From assembly GCF_965279545.1 (NCBI RefSeq), contig NZ_OZ257250.1:2232001-2296000 (forward strand): a stretch of DNA of 64,000 nucleotides, written 5' to 3'. A model generated the notes under the pieces. It was not told where the DNA came from. It worked only from the letters and a program-made list of their open reading frames with translations, and did not search any database. The translations under genes and the position numbers were made by a program. The stretch is from Methylibium sp965279545 (lineage in GTDB: Bacteria; Pseudomonadota; Gammaproteobacteria; Burkholderiales; Burkholderiaceae_C). This document shows, piece by piece, positions 8,742-17,957 of this stretch. Position 1 is the first letter of the stretch, and every line of letters starts with the position of its first letter.

Positions 8742-10427
8742 ATGTTTGTTGACGCGCGAGAAGTAGCGGAAGGCACGACGCTGCGCAGCGTCGTGTGCAT
8801 CGTCGGCGGCGGCGTCGCGGGCATCACGCTCGCGCTGGAATTCGAACGTCAGGGCATCGACGCGATCCTGCTGGAGAGCGGCGGCCTCGTGGCCGACGAT
8901 GAAACACGCGACCTGAACCGTGGTGAGAACATCGGCCTGCGGTTTGCATGGGCAGACGGCGCACGATCGCGCTTTCTCGGCGGCAGCAGCAACTGCTGGG
9001 GCGGATGGTGCGGGCCGCTGCGTGCCCATGAGATGCAAACCCGCGAATGGATTCCCGACAGCGGCTGGCCATTCGAACGCAGCAGCCTCGACCCCTACTA
9101 TGAGCGGGCCCATCCGATACTTCGGCTCGGCCCATACAACTACGACATCAAGCATTGGGTGTCGGCGATCGATCGCAAGGATGTGCGCCGCATTCCGCTG
9201 CCGACCGGGCGCGTGCACGACATCCTCTCGCAGTTCAGCTCACCGTCCAGACTGGGAGATGTCTACCACGACGATCTGAAGCGCTCGCAGCACGTCAGGA
9301 TCTGTCTGCATGCCAACGTGGTCGACATCGAGACAGATCCCGGTGCCACGACGGCAAGACGGGTGCATGTCCGCACCCTGACCGGCCGCCGCTTCACCGT
9401 GGAAGCCAGGCAGTTCGTGCTTGCCTGTGGCGGCATCGAGAACGCGCGCCTGCTGCTCGCGTCCAACAAGGCGCAAGCAGCAGGCCTCGGGAACGCCAAC
9501 GACCTGGTCGGTCGTTACTTCGCCGATCATCCGCGCGTCCATGTCGGGAACGTGCGCTTCAGGCCTCAGTGGAAGAGGAACAAGCTCTATGACATCAAGT
9601 TCCACTTCCTCAATCGTGCCGTGTCGGCCAACGGGACCTATGTCTCTTCACAGTTCTCGCTCGATCCCAAGCTGCAGGAGCGCGAAGGCCTTCTGAATTC
9701 GCAGCTGTGGTTCGCGTCGGTGTTCCCAGGCGACGGGACCGACGAGGCGGAGGCCGTCATCAGGATGAAGCACCGCCTGCATGCAAAGGCCGACCCGGAC
9801 TACACCCTCCTGGGCGACTTGTCCCTGCTGGCCCGGCACCCGATCAACACCAGCAGCTTCGTGCTCGCCCGCCTGCTCCAGCCGGAGGCCTTGATCAAGG
9901 AGATCAAGATCACCGTCATCTGCGAGCCTGCACCTGACCGCAACAGCCGCGTGACGCTGTCTGACCAGCGTGACGCACTTGGCGTCCCGCGCATTCGCAT
10001 GGACTGGCGATTGGGTGATCAAGTCAAGCGCACCGTCGATCGATCGCTTGCAGTCTTCGCCGACGAACTGCGCGTGGCCGAAGTGGCCGATGTCGACCTG
10101 CCGCCGCCGATCGAAGGCGGCGAGTGGCCCTACACGCGAGGGACGCCGACCGACAACCTTGGAACCTGGCACCACATGAGCACGACGCGGATGAATGACT
10201 CACCACGCCGAGGGGTGGTGGATCGCGACTGTCGCATTCATGGCATGTCGAATCTCTATGCGGCGGGCAGTTCGGTATTTCCGACGTGCGGAGCAAACTT
10301 TCCCACCATCACCATCTGCGCGCTCAGCCTGCGGTTGGCCGATCACCTTGCGGGACAACTGCGCCTGACCGAGGCTGAGCTTCCGGGCCATTCGGCACCC
10401 GCGGCCGAACTGTCGCAGACGGCCTGA
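8742..10427 (+). CDS. GMC-family FAD-dependent oxidoreductase, EPS-locus copy 1
   Basis: The 561-residue flavoprotein starts at ATG 8742 with AGGGGG 5 nt upstream; a GTG at 8736 is possible. The N-terminal dinucleotide-binding motif is CIVGGGVAGITLALEFE followed by ILLESGG. GGSSNCWGGWCGPL is the GMC signature region. A C-terminal GMC_oxred_C domain runs from HHMSTTRMND through LYAAGSSVFPTCGANFP. GMC enzymes oxidise alcohols and sugars with O2 or an acceptor. There is no secretion signal, so it presumably acts in the cytoplasm on a sugar or lipid-linked sugar. Its place just after GDP-fucose synthesis suggests sugar oxidation, but the substrate is unknown. A second, divergent GMC gene lies at 17958. 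Confidence 0.8.
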   Translation: MFVDAREVAEGTTLRSVVCIVGGGVAGITLALEFERQGIDAILLESGGLVADDETRDLNRGENIGLRFAWADGARSRFLGGSSNCWGGWCGPLRAHEMQTREWIPDSGWPFERSSLDPYYERAHPILRLGPYNYDIKHWVSAIDRKDVRRIPLPTGRVHDILSQFSSPSRLGDVYHDDLKRSQHVRICLHANVVDIETDPGATTARRVHVRTLTGRRFTVEARQFVLACGGIENARLLLASNKAQAAGLGNANDLVGRYFADHPRVHVGNVRFRPQWKRNKLYDIKFHFLNRAVSANGTYVSSQFSLDPKLQEREGLLNSQLWFASVFPGDGTDEAEAVIRMKHRLHAKADPDYTLLGDLSLLARHPINTSSFVLARLLQPEALIKEIKITVICEPAPDRNSRVTLSDQRDALGVPRIRMDWRLGDQVKRTVDRSLAVFADELRVAEVADVDLPPPIEGGEWPYTRGTPTDNLGTWHHMSTTRMNDSPRRGVVDRDCRIHGMSNLYAAGSSVFPTCGANFPTITICALSLRLADHLAGQLRLTEAELPGHSAPAAELSQTA

Positions 10428-10631
10428 AGCTGCGCGTGAAGGTGGCAGGCTGTCGCTGCAGTCACGCGCCGTGCATTCGATCACAGCGCCCCCTTGTATG
10501 AGCGATTGGTATTGCGGGATACCCTTCGTAGACTTTGATAACGTATTGTCAGCATTGGACGAAGTCTTCGATCGACCGATCGAACGAGCGCTGGGTCTCC
10601 AGACCTCGGTACTAATGCACAAAGGAATGAC
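10428..10631 (+). other. Intergenic gap possibly holding an internal EPS promoter
   Basis: These 204 bp separate the GMC gene from the nucleotidyltransferase and are the largest gap between genes of the plus-strand arm. They are AT-richer than the genes (for example around 10530-10550), which fits an internal promoter. I could not fix a convincing -35/-10 pair. A CGGTACTA sequence close to the next gene resembles the half-site seen upstream of epsE. Confidence 0.3.
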
Positions 10632-11360
10632 ATGAGCAAACTAAAGGCAGTGATTCAGGCCGGCGGACGCGGCACCCGCCTGGCTCCCTATTCGACCGTG
10701 TTGCCCAAGGCACTGATGCCAATCGGCGAAGGCACTGTCATAGACAACATGCTCAAACTGTTCAGCGAAGCGGGAGTATCGACGGTTTTCATCACCGTCA
10801 GCAAGTTTGGCCCCTTGATTCGCAGTTACTGCGGTGACGGCAGCCGTTGGAATATCGACATTCAGTATATCGATGAGGACAAGCCTCTCGGAACCATCGG
10901 ACCGCTGAGCCCCATTCGCGATCTGTTCGACGGCAGTTTCATCGTTGCCAATTCCGACATCTACATTGACCTCGATATTCCTGCCCTGCTGGCGGATCAT
11001 CGGTCCAAAGGTTCGCTGCTCACTGTCGTGGTCATCGACCAGACCGTGAAGATCGAATACGGTGTACTCGACAACGTGGCGGGTCGCGTCGTCGGCTTTC
11101 GCGAAAAACCGACCGAGCGCTTTTGCGTCAGCACCGGCATCTATTGCATGGAGCCGGGCATTTTCGATTTCATCCCGCGTGACGTTCCGTTCGGGTTCGA
11201 CGAACTGATCCGCTCCCTGCTCGGCAGTTCCACCCCCGTATCGGCTTACCCGCACCCGGGTCAGTGGATCGACATTGGCCGCATCGAAGACTTGCGCCGC
11301 GCGCAAGAGCAAGCCGCTTCACAGATTCTCAGGAGCGCAAATGCCGCAGCCGACGAGTGA
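10632..11360 (+). CDS. Sugar-1-phosphate nucleotidyltransferase (NTP_transferase family)
   Basis: The 242-residue protein has the nucleotidyltransferase signature AVIQAGGRGTRLAPYSTVLPKALMPI at residues 6-31, the DxD-like metal site in VANSDIYIDLD, and GVLDNVAGRVVGFREKPT. It should couple a sugar-1-phosphate with a nucleoside triphosphate. The specificity could be mannose-1-P guanylyltransferase, which would feed gmd, or a heptose-type or other sugar guanylyl/cytidylyltransferase. It is short and has no left-handed helix extension. AAAGGA lies 5 nt before the ATG. Its end overlaps the aminotransferase gene by 20 bp, so the two probably act on one nucleotide-sugar route. Confidence 0.8.
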   Translation: MSKLKAVIQAGGRGTRLAPYSTVLPKALMPIGEGTVIDNMLKLFSEAGVSTVFITVSKFGPLIRSYCGDGSRWNIDIQYIDEDKPLGTIGPLSPIRDLFDGSFIVANSDIYIDLDIPALLADHRSKGSLLTVVVIDQTVKIEYGVLDNVAGRVVGFREKPTERFCVSTGIYCMEPGIFDFIPRDVPFGFDELIRSLLGSSTPVSAYPHPGQWIDIGRIEDLRRAQEQAASQILRSANAAADE

Positions 11361-12477
11361 GCCATTGATCGAACTGGGTGCGCCTTGCCTGGGCGAACCC
11401 GAGAAACAGGCGCTGTGCGCCGTCATCGACGACGGCTGGCTCACCATGGGTGACCGTGTGCGCCGCTTCGAGAAGGTTTTTGCGGAGATGCATGGCGCCG
11501 ACGACGCCGTTGCTGTTCACTCGGCAACAGCAGCGCTTCAGTTGAGCCTGCAAGCTTTCGACATCGGCCCGGGTGATGAGGTGCTGGTGCCGTCGCTCAC
11601 CTTCGTGGCGACCACCAACACGATTCTTCACAGCGGGGCCACACCCATCTTCGTCGACATCGAAGGCGTGAGCTGTCCACACCTGTCGCTCGAAGACGCG
11701 CGCCGCAAACTCAGCCCGCGCACGCGCGCGGTGATGCTGATGCACTATGGTGGCTACCTGATGGATGCCGCGCGGTGGCGCGAGTTCGCCGACCAGCACG
11801 GGCTGCTGCTGTTCGAGGACGCCGCCCATGCCGCCGGCATGCGCGGTACCGGAACGCTGAGCGAAGCCGCGTCGTACAGCTTCTTCACCAACAAGAACAT
11901 GACCACCGCCGAAGGCGGCATGATGATCGTGCGCGACGAGAAGCGGCGTCAGCGCGCCCGCGTGCTGCGCGCGCATGGCATGACGGCCAGCACGCTGGAC
12001 CGTGCACGCGGCAGAGCTGTCGGTTATGACGTGGTCGATTGCGGCCACAACTACCGGATGGACGAGTTGCGCGCCGCGATGGGACTGGTGCAGATCGAAC
12101 GGCTGCTCGGTTGGAATGACACGCGACGCACACTGACGGCGCACTACCGCAAGATTTTCGCGCGGACGCTGCCTTCGGTACAAGTGCCGTTCAAGCCCGA
12201 CCACGAGACGTCCGCGCACATCATGCCGGTGCTCCTGCCAGAGGGCACCAACCGGCATCAGGTCATGGAGCGCATGCGGGCGCAGGGGGTGCAAAGCAGC
12301 ATGCATTACCCCCCCATTCATCATTTCGAGTACTACCGAAACAGATTCCCCGGCATCGTACTGCCTGAAACCGAGCGGTACTGCGAACGCGAACTCACCA
12401 TCCCTCTTCACCCGCAATTGTCCACCGGCGATGTGGAGCGGGTCGTCGCCAGCCTGGGCAAGGCGCTCGAAGCGTGA
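11341..12477 (+). CDS. DegT/DnrJ/EryC1/StrS-family sugar aminotransferase
   Basis: The 378-residue PLP enzyme resembles sugar aminotransferases such as perosamine synthase. Visible features are the N-terminal DDGWLTMGDRVRRFE, the cofactor-contact region HSATAALQLSLQAF, FEDAAHAAG, and the Schiff-base lysine segment SFFTNKNMTTAEGGM. The final substrate loop is SMHYPPIHH. It transfers an amino group to a keto sugar nucleotide. GDP-4-keto-6-deoxymannose from Gmd is one possible substrate, giving perosamine; this is inference. AGGAG at 11331-11335 supports the start inside the preceding gene. Confidence 0.85.
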   Translation: MPQPTSEPLIELGAPCLGEPEKQALCAVIDDGWLTMGDRVRRFEKVFAEMHGADDAVAVHSATAALQLSLQAFDIGPGDEVLVPSLTFVATTNTILHSGATPIFVDIEGVSCPHLSLEDARRKLSPRTRAVMLMHYGGYLMDAARWREFADQHGLLLFEDAAHAAGMRGTGTLSEAASYSFFTNKNMTTAEGGMMIVRDEKRRQRARVLRAHGMTASTLDRARGRAVGYDVVDCGHNYRMDELRAAMGLVQIERLLGWNDTRRTLTAHYRKIFARTLPSVQVPFKPDHETSAHIMPVLLPEGTNRHQVMERMRAQGVQSSMHYPPIHHFEYYRNRFPGIVLPETERYCERELTIPLHPQLSTGDVERVVASLGKALEA

Positions 12478-12556
12478 AGCGCGTGACGTGCTCCGAGTTG
12501 CTGCAAGACACCGAGATCCGTTCCATGTCGCGGAGCACGTCACCGCGTCGCAGCCC

Positions 12557-13726
12557 ATGAGGATTCTTCTTGTACACAACCGCTATTCGATCCGTGGTGG
12601 GGAAGATGCGGTGTTCGACCAGGAATGCGATCTCCTGCGCTCGAACGGCCACGAGGTGATCGAATACACGAAGGACAATCGGCAGATCGACAACGCGAGC
12701 CTTGTCAAACTTGCGGCGAACTCTGTTTGGGCCTCCGACAGCTATTCTGAAGTAGCCCGGCTGATCGAACGCTCCAAGCCGGATGTCGTACACGTCCACA
12801 ACACGCTGCCGCAGGTCTCCCCGTCGGTCTACTATGCGGCCGCGCGGCACGCAGTCCCCGTGGTGCAGACACTGCACAACTACCGCCTGCTTTGCCCGAA
12901 CGGGCTTCTTCTGCGTGATTCGGCGGTTTGCGAAGAGTGCGTCGGTCGAACGATCGCATGGCCCGCCATCCGCTACAAATGCTATCGGGAGAGTCGCCCC
13001 GCATCTGCCGCTGTGGTGGTGTCGCTTTCACTGCACAAGGCGATCGGAACCTGGAGCCGCAAGGTCACTCGCTACATTGCCCTGTGCCAGTTCGCACGCG
13101 AGAAGATGTTGCAGGCGGGGCTACCGCCAGAACGTGTGGTGGTCAAGCCGAACTTCACCCGGGATCGCCACACGGATGCTGATCTGAATGCCGTTCGCGG
13201 GGGCGGACTGTTCGTGGGGCGCCTCAGCGAAGAGAAGGGGCTTCGGGTACTCATCGAAGCCTGGAGGTCGCTCGATGTGGATCTCGACGTCGTCGGCGGT
13301 GGGGGCCCCTTGTCCGACCAGGTTCGGGCTGCGGCGTCGAAGCATTTCCGGCCGGTCGGTTTCGTCGACGACGATGCATTGACCCAGGTGATGCGCCGAG
13401 CGGCCTTCATCGTGATGCCTTCCTTGGTCTACGAAGGCTTCCCGATGGTCGTCGCCGAGTCCTTTGCAGCGGGATTGCCCATCATTGCCTCGCGCCTCGG
13501 CGCACTCGCCGAGCTTGTGGAAGACGGTCGCACCGGACTGCACTTCAACGCTGGCGACCAAGCGGACCTGGCCGCCAAGGTGCGCTGGGCACGAGACAAC
13601 CCACTGCGCATGGCCGAGATGGGCCAGCGCGCACGCGAAACCTATTTGCAGCGCTACACACCTGAAGCCAACTATGAACGACTCGTAGAGGTGTACCACG
13701 ACGCCGTTGCCGCCCTGCGCCCATAG
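12557..13726 (+). CDS. GT4-family glycosyltransferase
   Basis: The 389-residue retaining GT-B glycosyltransferase starts MRILLVHNRYSIRGGED, the nucleotide-free N-domain opening typical of GT4. VHVHNTLPQVSP and HNYRLLCPNG follow. The C-terminal donor domain has GGLFVGRLSEEKGLRVLIEAW and an EX7E element in YEGFPMVVAESFAAG. A Cys cluster near residue 120 (CEECVGRTI) is common in related capsule transferases. It would add one sugar of the repeat unit at the cytoplasmic face. Donor and acceptor are unknown. No good ribosome-binding site precedes the ATG; an in-frame opening at 12431 overlaps the previous gene and adds unrelated sequence. Confidence 0.85.
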   Translation: MRILLVHNRYSIRGGEDAVFDQECDLLRSNGHEVIEYTKDNRQIDNASLVKLAANSVWASDSYSEVARLIERSKPDVVHVHNTLPQVSPSVYYAAARHAVPVVQTLHNYRLLCPNGLLLRDSAVCEECVGRTIAWPAIRYKCYRESRPASAAVVVSLSLHKAIGTWSRKVTRYIALCQFAREKMLQAGLPPERVVVKPNFTRDRHTDADLNAVRGGGLFVGRLSEEKGLRVLIEAWRSLDVDLDVVGGGGPLSDQVRAAASKHFRPVGFVDDDALTQVMRRAAFIVMPSLVYEGFPMVVAESFAAGLPIIASRLGALAELVEDGRTGLHFNAGDQADLAAKVRWARDNPLRMAEMGQRARETYLQRYTPEANYERLVEVYHDAVAALRP

Positions 13727-13776
13727 CGGCGTGCTATCTGTTATGCCATTTTGAACAGCCTTGAAAGGACCACCAA

Positions 13777-14793
13777 ATGAACTTCAGTGACCGCAATGTC
13801 TTGATCGTGGGGGGCGCCGGCTACGTCGGCTCCGTGTTGGCCTCGTTGCTGCTGAACGCAGGGGCCAAGGTGACTCTGCTGGACCAACTGCTCTACGACA
13901 ATGGATTCGCCATCCAGCACCTTCTCGACCATGAGCGCCTGCGCTTCGTGCGTGGCGACCTGCGGGACGAAGCGACCTTCGCGCAGGCAGCGAAGGGTGC
14001 CACCGATGTCGTGCTGCTGGCATCGCTGGTCGGCGACCCGATCTGCAAGAAGTATCCGGAACTCGCGGTGAGCGTCAACCAGGACGGCGCCATCCGCATG
14101 ATCGAGTCGCTCGACAAGCTGGGCGTGAAGCGCTTCGTCTTCACTTCGACGTGCAGCAACTACGGCATCCACGATCCGGCGACCTTGGCCGACGAAGGCA
14201 GCGAACTCAATCCGCAGTCGCTCTACGCACGCACGAAGATCGACGTCGAGCAGCATCTGCTCAAGAGCACCAAGCAGGCGGAGTTTTGCGGAACCGTGCT
14301 GCGCATTGCCACCGCATACGGCTTGTCGCCCCGCATGCGCTTCGACCTCACCGTGTCCCAGTTCGGCTGGGAGCTCGCGTCGGGCGCACCGCTGCTCGTG
14401 TACGACGCCGACACCTGGCGTCCGTACTGCCACATCCGCGACATTTCCAAGGCCATCATGACCGTGCTGACGGCACCTTCAGAGCGCGTGCGCGGGGAAG
14501 TATTCAACGTCGGCGATACATCGCAGCAGTTCACGAAGCGGATGATCGTCGAAGAGATCCAGAAGCACCTGCCGGGTACGCAGGTGGAATACCGCGCCGG
14601 CGATACCGATCCTCGGAACTATCGTGTGTCGTTCGAGAAAATAGCTCAGCGCCTGGGCTTCAAGTGCGACCATTCAGTGCAGACCTATCTGCCGCGTGTG
14701 GTGGAAGCAGTGCAGGCAGGCATCTTCCCGGATGTTCGCAACAACTCCCGCTTCGGCAACTATCAGATCTCCGGCGTGGCGGCAAAGGCCTGA
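13777..14793 (+). CDS. NAD-dependent epimerase/dehydratase (extended SDR)
   Basis: The 338-residue protein carries the Rossmann motif VLIVGGAGYVGSVLASLL at residue 8 and a catalytic TSTCSNYG. The Tyr/Lys pair is in SLYARTKIDVE, and a substrate-loop region spans AYGLSPRMRFDLTVSQF and RPYCHIRDISKAI. The pattern fits nucleotide-sugar epimerases/dehydratases acting on UDP-, GDP- or CDP-sugars; the exact reaction is not clear. GAAAGGA precedes the ATG. It follows a GT4 gene and precedes a deacetylase gene by 1 nt, so it belongs to the EPS transcript. Confidence 0.85.
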   Translation: MNFSDRNVLIVGGAGYVGSVLASLLLNAGAKVTLLDQLLYDNGFAIQHLLDHERLRFVRGDLRDEATFAQAAKGATDVVLLASLVGDPICKKYPELAVSVNQDGAIRMIESLDKLGVKRFVFTSTCSNYGIHDPATLADEGSELNPQSLYARTKIDVEQHLLKSTKQAEFCGTVLRIATAYGLSPRMRFDLTVSQFGWELASGAPLLVYDADTWRPYCHIRDISKAIMTVLTAPSERVRGEVFNVGDTSQQFTKRMIVEEIQKHLPGTQVEYRAGDTDPRNYRVSFEKIAQRLGFKCDHSVQTYLPRVVEAVQAGIFPDVRNNSRFGNYQISGVAAKA

Positions 14794-14794
14794 G

Positions 14795-15529
14795 ATGCAG
14801 TTCACGAGCTCGTGGGACGACGGTCACCCGCTGGATCTGCGACTCGCGGAGTTGCTGAACCGGCATGGTTTCAAGGGCACGTTCTACGTGCCCTTGAACA
14901 ACGACCGCTTCTCCCTGCCGGTACTGTCGGCAGCCGGCTTGCGGGAGCTTGACACCGTGTGTGAAATCGGCTCACACACCCTTGACCATTGCTATCTGAC
15001 CGAGGTAAATACCGACACAGCACGCCAGCAGATCCATGATGGCCGCACCGCCCTGGAAGGCATTGTTGGCCACGCCGTGCGTGGATTCTGCTATCCCGGC
15101 GGCAAGTATCGTCAGGAGCATCGCGCGCTGGTCGAGTCGGAAGGATTTGCCCATGCGAGGACCACTGTCAATCTCGAGTTCGATGGCGCCTTTGAAGACT
15201 TCGAACGCCCTACCACCCTGCAGTTCTATCCACATTCGCGCGCGGTCTATATGAGGAACTGGATGCGGTACGGTCGCTGGCGCAAACGACTGCCGATGGC
15301 ACTGAAGGCGCTGGAATCCAGCGACTTCTTGTCCCTCATGAAGGCCAGTCTGTTGTATGCCCAGGAGCGCGATGGCGTGTTCCATTTGTGGGGACATTCC
15401 TGGGAGCTCGAGAGCTTCCGTGGCTGGGGATTGCTCGATGAGTTCCTAGCCTTTGCGGCCGATCACGTACCCCCGCAAGAACGTGTGACCAATGCTGGCG
15501 TGAAGGCCACGTCGGTCGTCCTGAACTGA
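14795..15529 (+). CDS. Polysaccharide deacetylase family protein (NodB fold)
   Basis: The 244-residue protein has recognisable NodB motifs: motif 1 WDDGHP at residue 8, motif 2 SHTLDH with both metal histidines near 70, motif 3 GFCYPGGKY near 100, and a late HLWGHSWE near 210. It is predicted to remove N- or O-acetyl groups from a sugar of the repeat unit. No signal peptide is visible, so it may act on a lipid-linked precursor in the cytoplasm. The start lies 1 nt after the previous stop (TGAGATG), suggesting coupling. Compared with the copy at 6796 it keeps the metal ligands. Confidence 0.82.
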   Translation: MQFTSSWDDGHPLDLRLAELLNRHGFKGTFYVPLNNDRFSLPVLSAAGLRELDTVCEIGSHTLDHCYLTEVNTDTARQQIHDGRTALEGIVGHAVRGFCYPGGKYRQEHRALVESEGFAHARTTVNLEFDGAFEDFERPTTLQFYPHSRAVYMRNWMRYGRWRKRLPMALKALESSDFLSLMKASLLYAQERDGVFHLWGHSWELESFRGWGLLDEFLAFAADHVPPQERVTNAGVKATSVVLN

Positions 15530-15539
15530 GTGCTCACAC

Positions 15540-16718
15540 ATGGAAAACCCTCCAGCCTTGCCGGGCCAAAAGCGAACACGAGTCGCGATCGTCATCAACT
15601 GTCCGGCCCCCTACCGAAATCCGGTGTTCGAGGTGATGGCTCGTGACCCTGCGATCGAGCTGCATGTGATCTTTTGCAGCGCCCTCGAACCAATCAGGCA
15701 GTGGGACATCGCTTCGTCGGAGTTCTCGCACGAGTACCTCACGGAACATTTCACGATGCTCCACGACAAGGTAGTGCATATCAACCCGGACGTTTGGTCA
15801 GCGCTGCGCAGATTCAAGCCTGATGTCGTCATCACGACGGGTTTCAATCCGACGTATCTGTTCGCTTACCTGTACTGCCGGCTCCACAAGATTCACCATG
15901 TGCCATGGACCGATGGCACGGCGATTTCCGAAACCACGCTCACGAGGGTGCACAAGTGGCTGCGCCGACACATCTATCCGCGGTCGTCAACCTTCGTCGG
16001 CGCGAGCAACGGCTCCACGGAACTCTATCGACTCTATGGCATCCCCGAGGAGCTGATCTTCAAGGCACGGCTGTGTGCCAACAACGAGATCTTCTTCGCA
16101 GCGCCTCCGGTGGAAAAGCAATACGACTTCATCTTCAGCGGGCGCTTCGCCGAGGTCAAGAATCCGCTGTTCGCGCTCGAAGTCGTCTCGGCCGTGTCTC
16201 GCAGGCTGGGGCGCCGCGCATCCATCGCCTTCATCGGCGCCGGAGCGCTCGAAGCAGAGATGCGTTCTACCGCTGCGGCCAAGGATGTCGACGCGCACTT
16301 CCTCGGTTTTGCCAGACAAGCCGATCTGCCAACGCGCTATGCCGCAGCGAAGATTCTGCTGTTCCCCACGCTCTGGGATCCCTGGGGGATCGTCGCCAAC
16401 GAGGCCTGTGCGGCGCGTGTCCCGGTCATGGTCACCCCCGTAGCGGGCGTCGCCGGTGAACTGATCATGGATCAGATCAATGGCTATGTGCTGCCGCTGG
16501 ACGTGACGGCCTGGGCCGAGGCCGCTACCCACTTGCTGCAAGATGCCGCGCTGTACGAACGGTTCGCAGCGGCCGCACGGCAAGAAATAGCAGCGTACAC
16601 CTATGACAGCGCGGCCGGTGAGATCCTGAGGGCCATCCAGCGTGCGGCACGGGCTTGGACCCAGGAGGGTCTGGGCGATACCCTGCCCGCCGCCCAACCG
16701 AACAACAGAGGAATCTGA
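15540..16718 (+). CDS. GT4-family glycosyltransferase
   Basis: The 392-residue product has an N-domain opening RVAIVINCPAPYRNPVFEV, characteristic of GT4 enzymes of EPS loci. The donor domain has IFSGRFAEVKNPLFALEVV near residue 200 and LWDPWGIVANEACAARVPVM near 280, with the conserved Glu. It should add one sugar to the lipid-linked repeat unit. It starts 10 nt after the deacetylase stop and ends 2 nt before the next GT start, so both neighbours are probably cotranslated. Confidence 0.85.
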   Translation: MENPPALPGQKRTRVAIVINCPAPYRNPVFEVMARDPAIELHVIFCSALEPIRQWDIASSEFSHEYLTEHFTMLHDKVVHINPDVWSALRRFKPDVVITTGFNPTYLFAYLYCRLHKIHHVPWTDGTAISETTLTRVHKWLRRHIYPRSSTFVGASNGSTELYRLYGIPEELIFKARLCANNEIFFAAPPVEKQYDFIFSGRFAEVKNPLFALEVVSAVSRRLGRRASIAFIGAGALEAEMRSTAAAKDVDAHFLGFARQADLPTRYAAAKILLFPTLWDPWGIVANEACAARVPVMVTPVAGVAGELIMDQINGYVLPLDVTAWAEAATHLLQDAALYERFAAAARQEIAAYTYDSAAGEILRAIQRAARAWTQEGLGDTLPAAQPNNRGI

Positions 16719-16720
16719 CG

Positions 16721-17863
16721 GTGTATCCGAGTCCCAGCAGCGCGACCGCCGAGACAACACAAGAACGGCCCCTGATCCTTGTGTCGCACGGATACGAGAA
16801 TATTTATGAACGCGGCTTCTGCAACGGGCTGAGCGACGCAGGCATCCCCTTCACACTGATCAGTTCCGACCGCACGGACTATGCAGGTCTGCGCCAAGGA
16901 ACAAAGACGGTGAACCTGCGCGGCAGCCAAGAGGAGTCGAGAGGGAAATGGCAGAAGCTTCTCAATCTGGTTCAGTACCATCTCCGTTTGATGTGGTACG
17001 CGCTGGCACATCGGAACGCGGTGGTACACGTCATCGGCCTGATCGAACCGCCGCTGTTGTGTGGCGTGATTGAAGGACTGTGGTTTCGCCTCGTGACGCG
17101 CCGCTACGTGCTGACGGTCCACGACCTGCTTCCGCACGATCGCTGGACCCGGATGAATCAAATGTTGTTCGGCCTGACGTTCCGCATCGCCGAGCGTCTG
17201 GTGGTGCATACCGAACGAATGCGTGACGAGTTGATGGAGCGGCACGGCATCAATGCGTCGCGCATCGTCGTGATGGAGCATGGCCTGGAACCTTTGCAGC
17301 GCTCGGTTTCGGTACTCGAAGCGTATACCCCGGACGCGCCGTTCAAGATTCTCTTCTTCGGCAAAGTGATGCGCTACAAGGGCATCGATCTTCTGTTGAA
17401 TGCGCTGGCCGACTTCCCTCACCCTTTTTCGCTCCGGATCGCAGGTGTTTGTCGAGATGCATCGCTCATCAGTGAACTGACTGATCAGATCGCAGCGCAC
17501 CCACAACGCACAAGCATCGATTGGCCGAACGAGTATGTGCACGAGGCCGAGATCGAGCCACTGTTCACCGGCTCTCACGTGCTGGCCATGCCTTACCGGC
17601 ACATCGACCAGAGTGGAGTGCTTTTCCAGGCTTTGCGCTTCGGCCTGCCTATCGTTGCCACCAAGGTCGGCGCGTTGCGGAACTACGTCGACCAGAAAGT
17701 CGGCGAAACCTGCGAGCCCATGAGCAGCCACGAGATCCGAGACGCGCTGTTGCGACTTGTCGATCGCTACGGGCGCATCGATCGACGCTCGATCATGGAA
17801 TCAGGTAGATGCTTCGAGTGGCAGCACTCCGTGAAGGTGTTGCCCGTCGTCTACGCGTCATGA
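16721..17863 (+). CDS. GT4-family glycosyltransferase (GTG start)
   Basis: The GTG at 16721 is preceded by AGAGGAA at 16707-16713 and lies 2 nt after the previous stop, so it is preferred over an in-frame ATG at 16655 inside the upstream gene. The 380-residue product contains LILVSHGYENIYERGF, LTVHDLLPHDRW and HTERMRDELMERHGI. Its donor domain has FFGKVMRYKGIDLLL and QSGVLFQALRFGLPIVATKVG. The classic EX7E is replaced by a QSG-type segment, seen in some GT4 branches. It probably adds one sugar of the repeat unit. Confidence 0.8.
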   Translation: MYPSPSSATAETTQERPLILVSHGYENIYERGFCNGLSDAGIPFTLISSDRTDYAGLRQGTKTVNLRGSQEESRGKWQKLLNLVQYHLRLMWYALAHRNAVVHVIGLIEPPLLCGVIEGLWFRLVTRRYVLTVHDLLPHDRWTRMNQMLFGLTFRIAERLVVHTERMRDELMERHGINASRIVVMEHGLEPLQRSVSVLEAYTPDAPFKILFFGKVMRYKGIDLLLNALADFPHPFSLRIAGVCRDASLISELTDQIAAHPQRTSIDWPNEYVHEAEIEPLFTGSHVLAMPYRHIDQSGVLFQALRFGLPIVATKVGALRNYVDQKVGETCEPMSSHEIRDALLRLVDRYGRIDRRSIMESGRCFEWQHSVKVLPVVYAS

Positions 17864-17957
17864 CAAGCTGGGCACCCATTGCTCCGCCAACAGCACTGGC
17901 GTCGATTGATGCCATGCGTGCGAACCGAACATCCAAGCCAGTGAGCGGGAGATCGAC

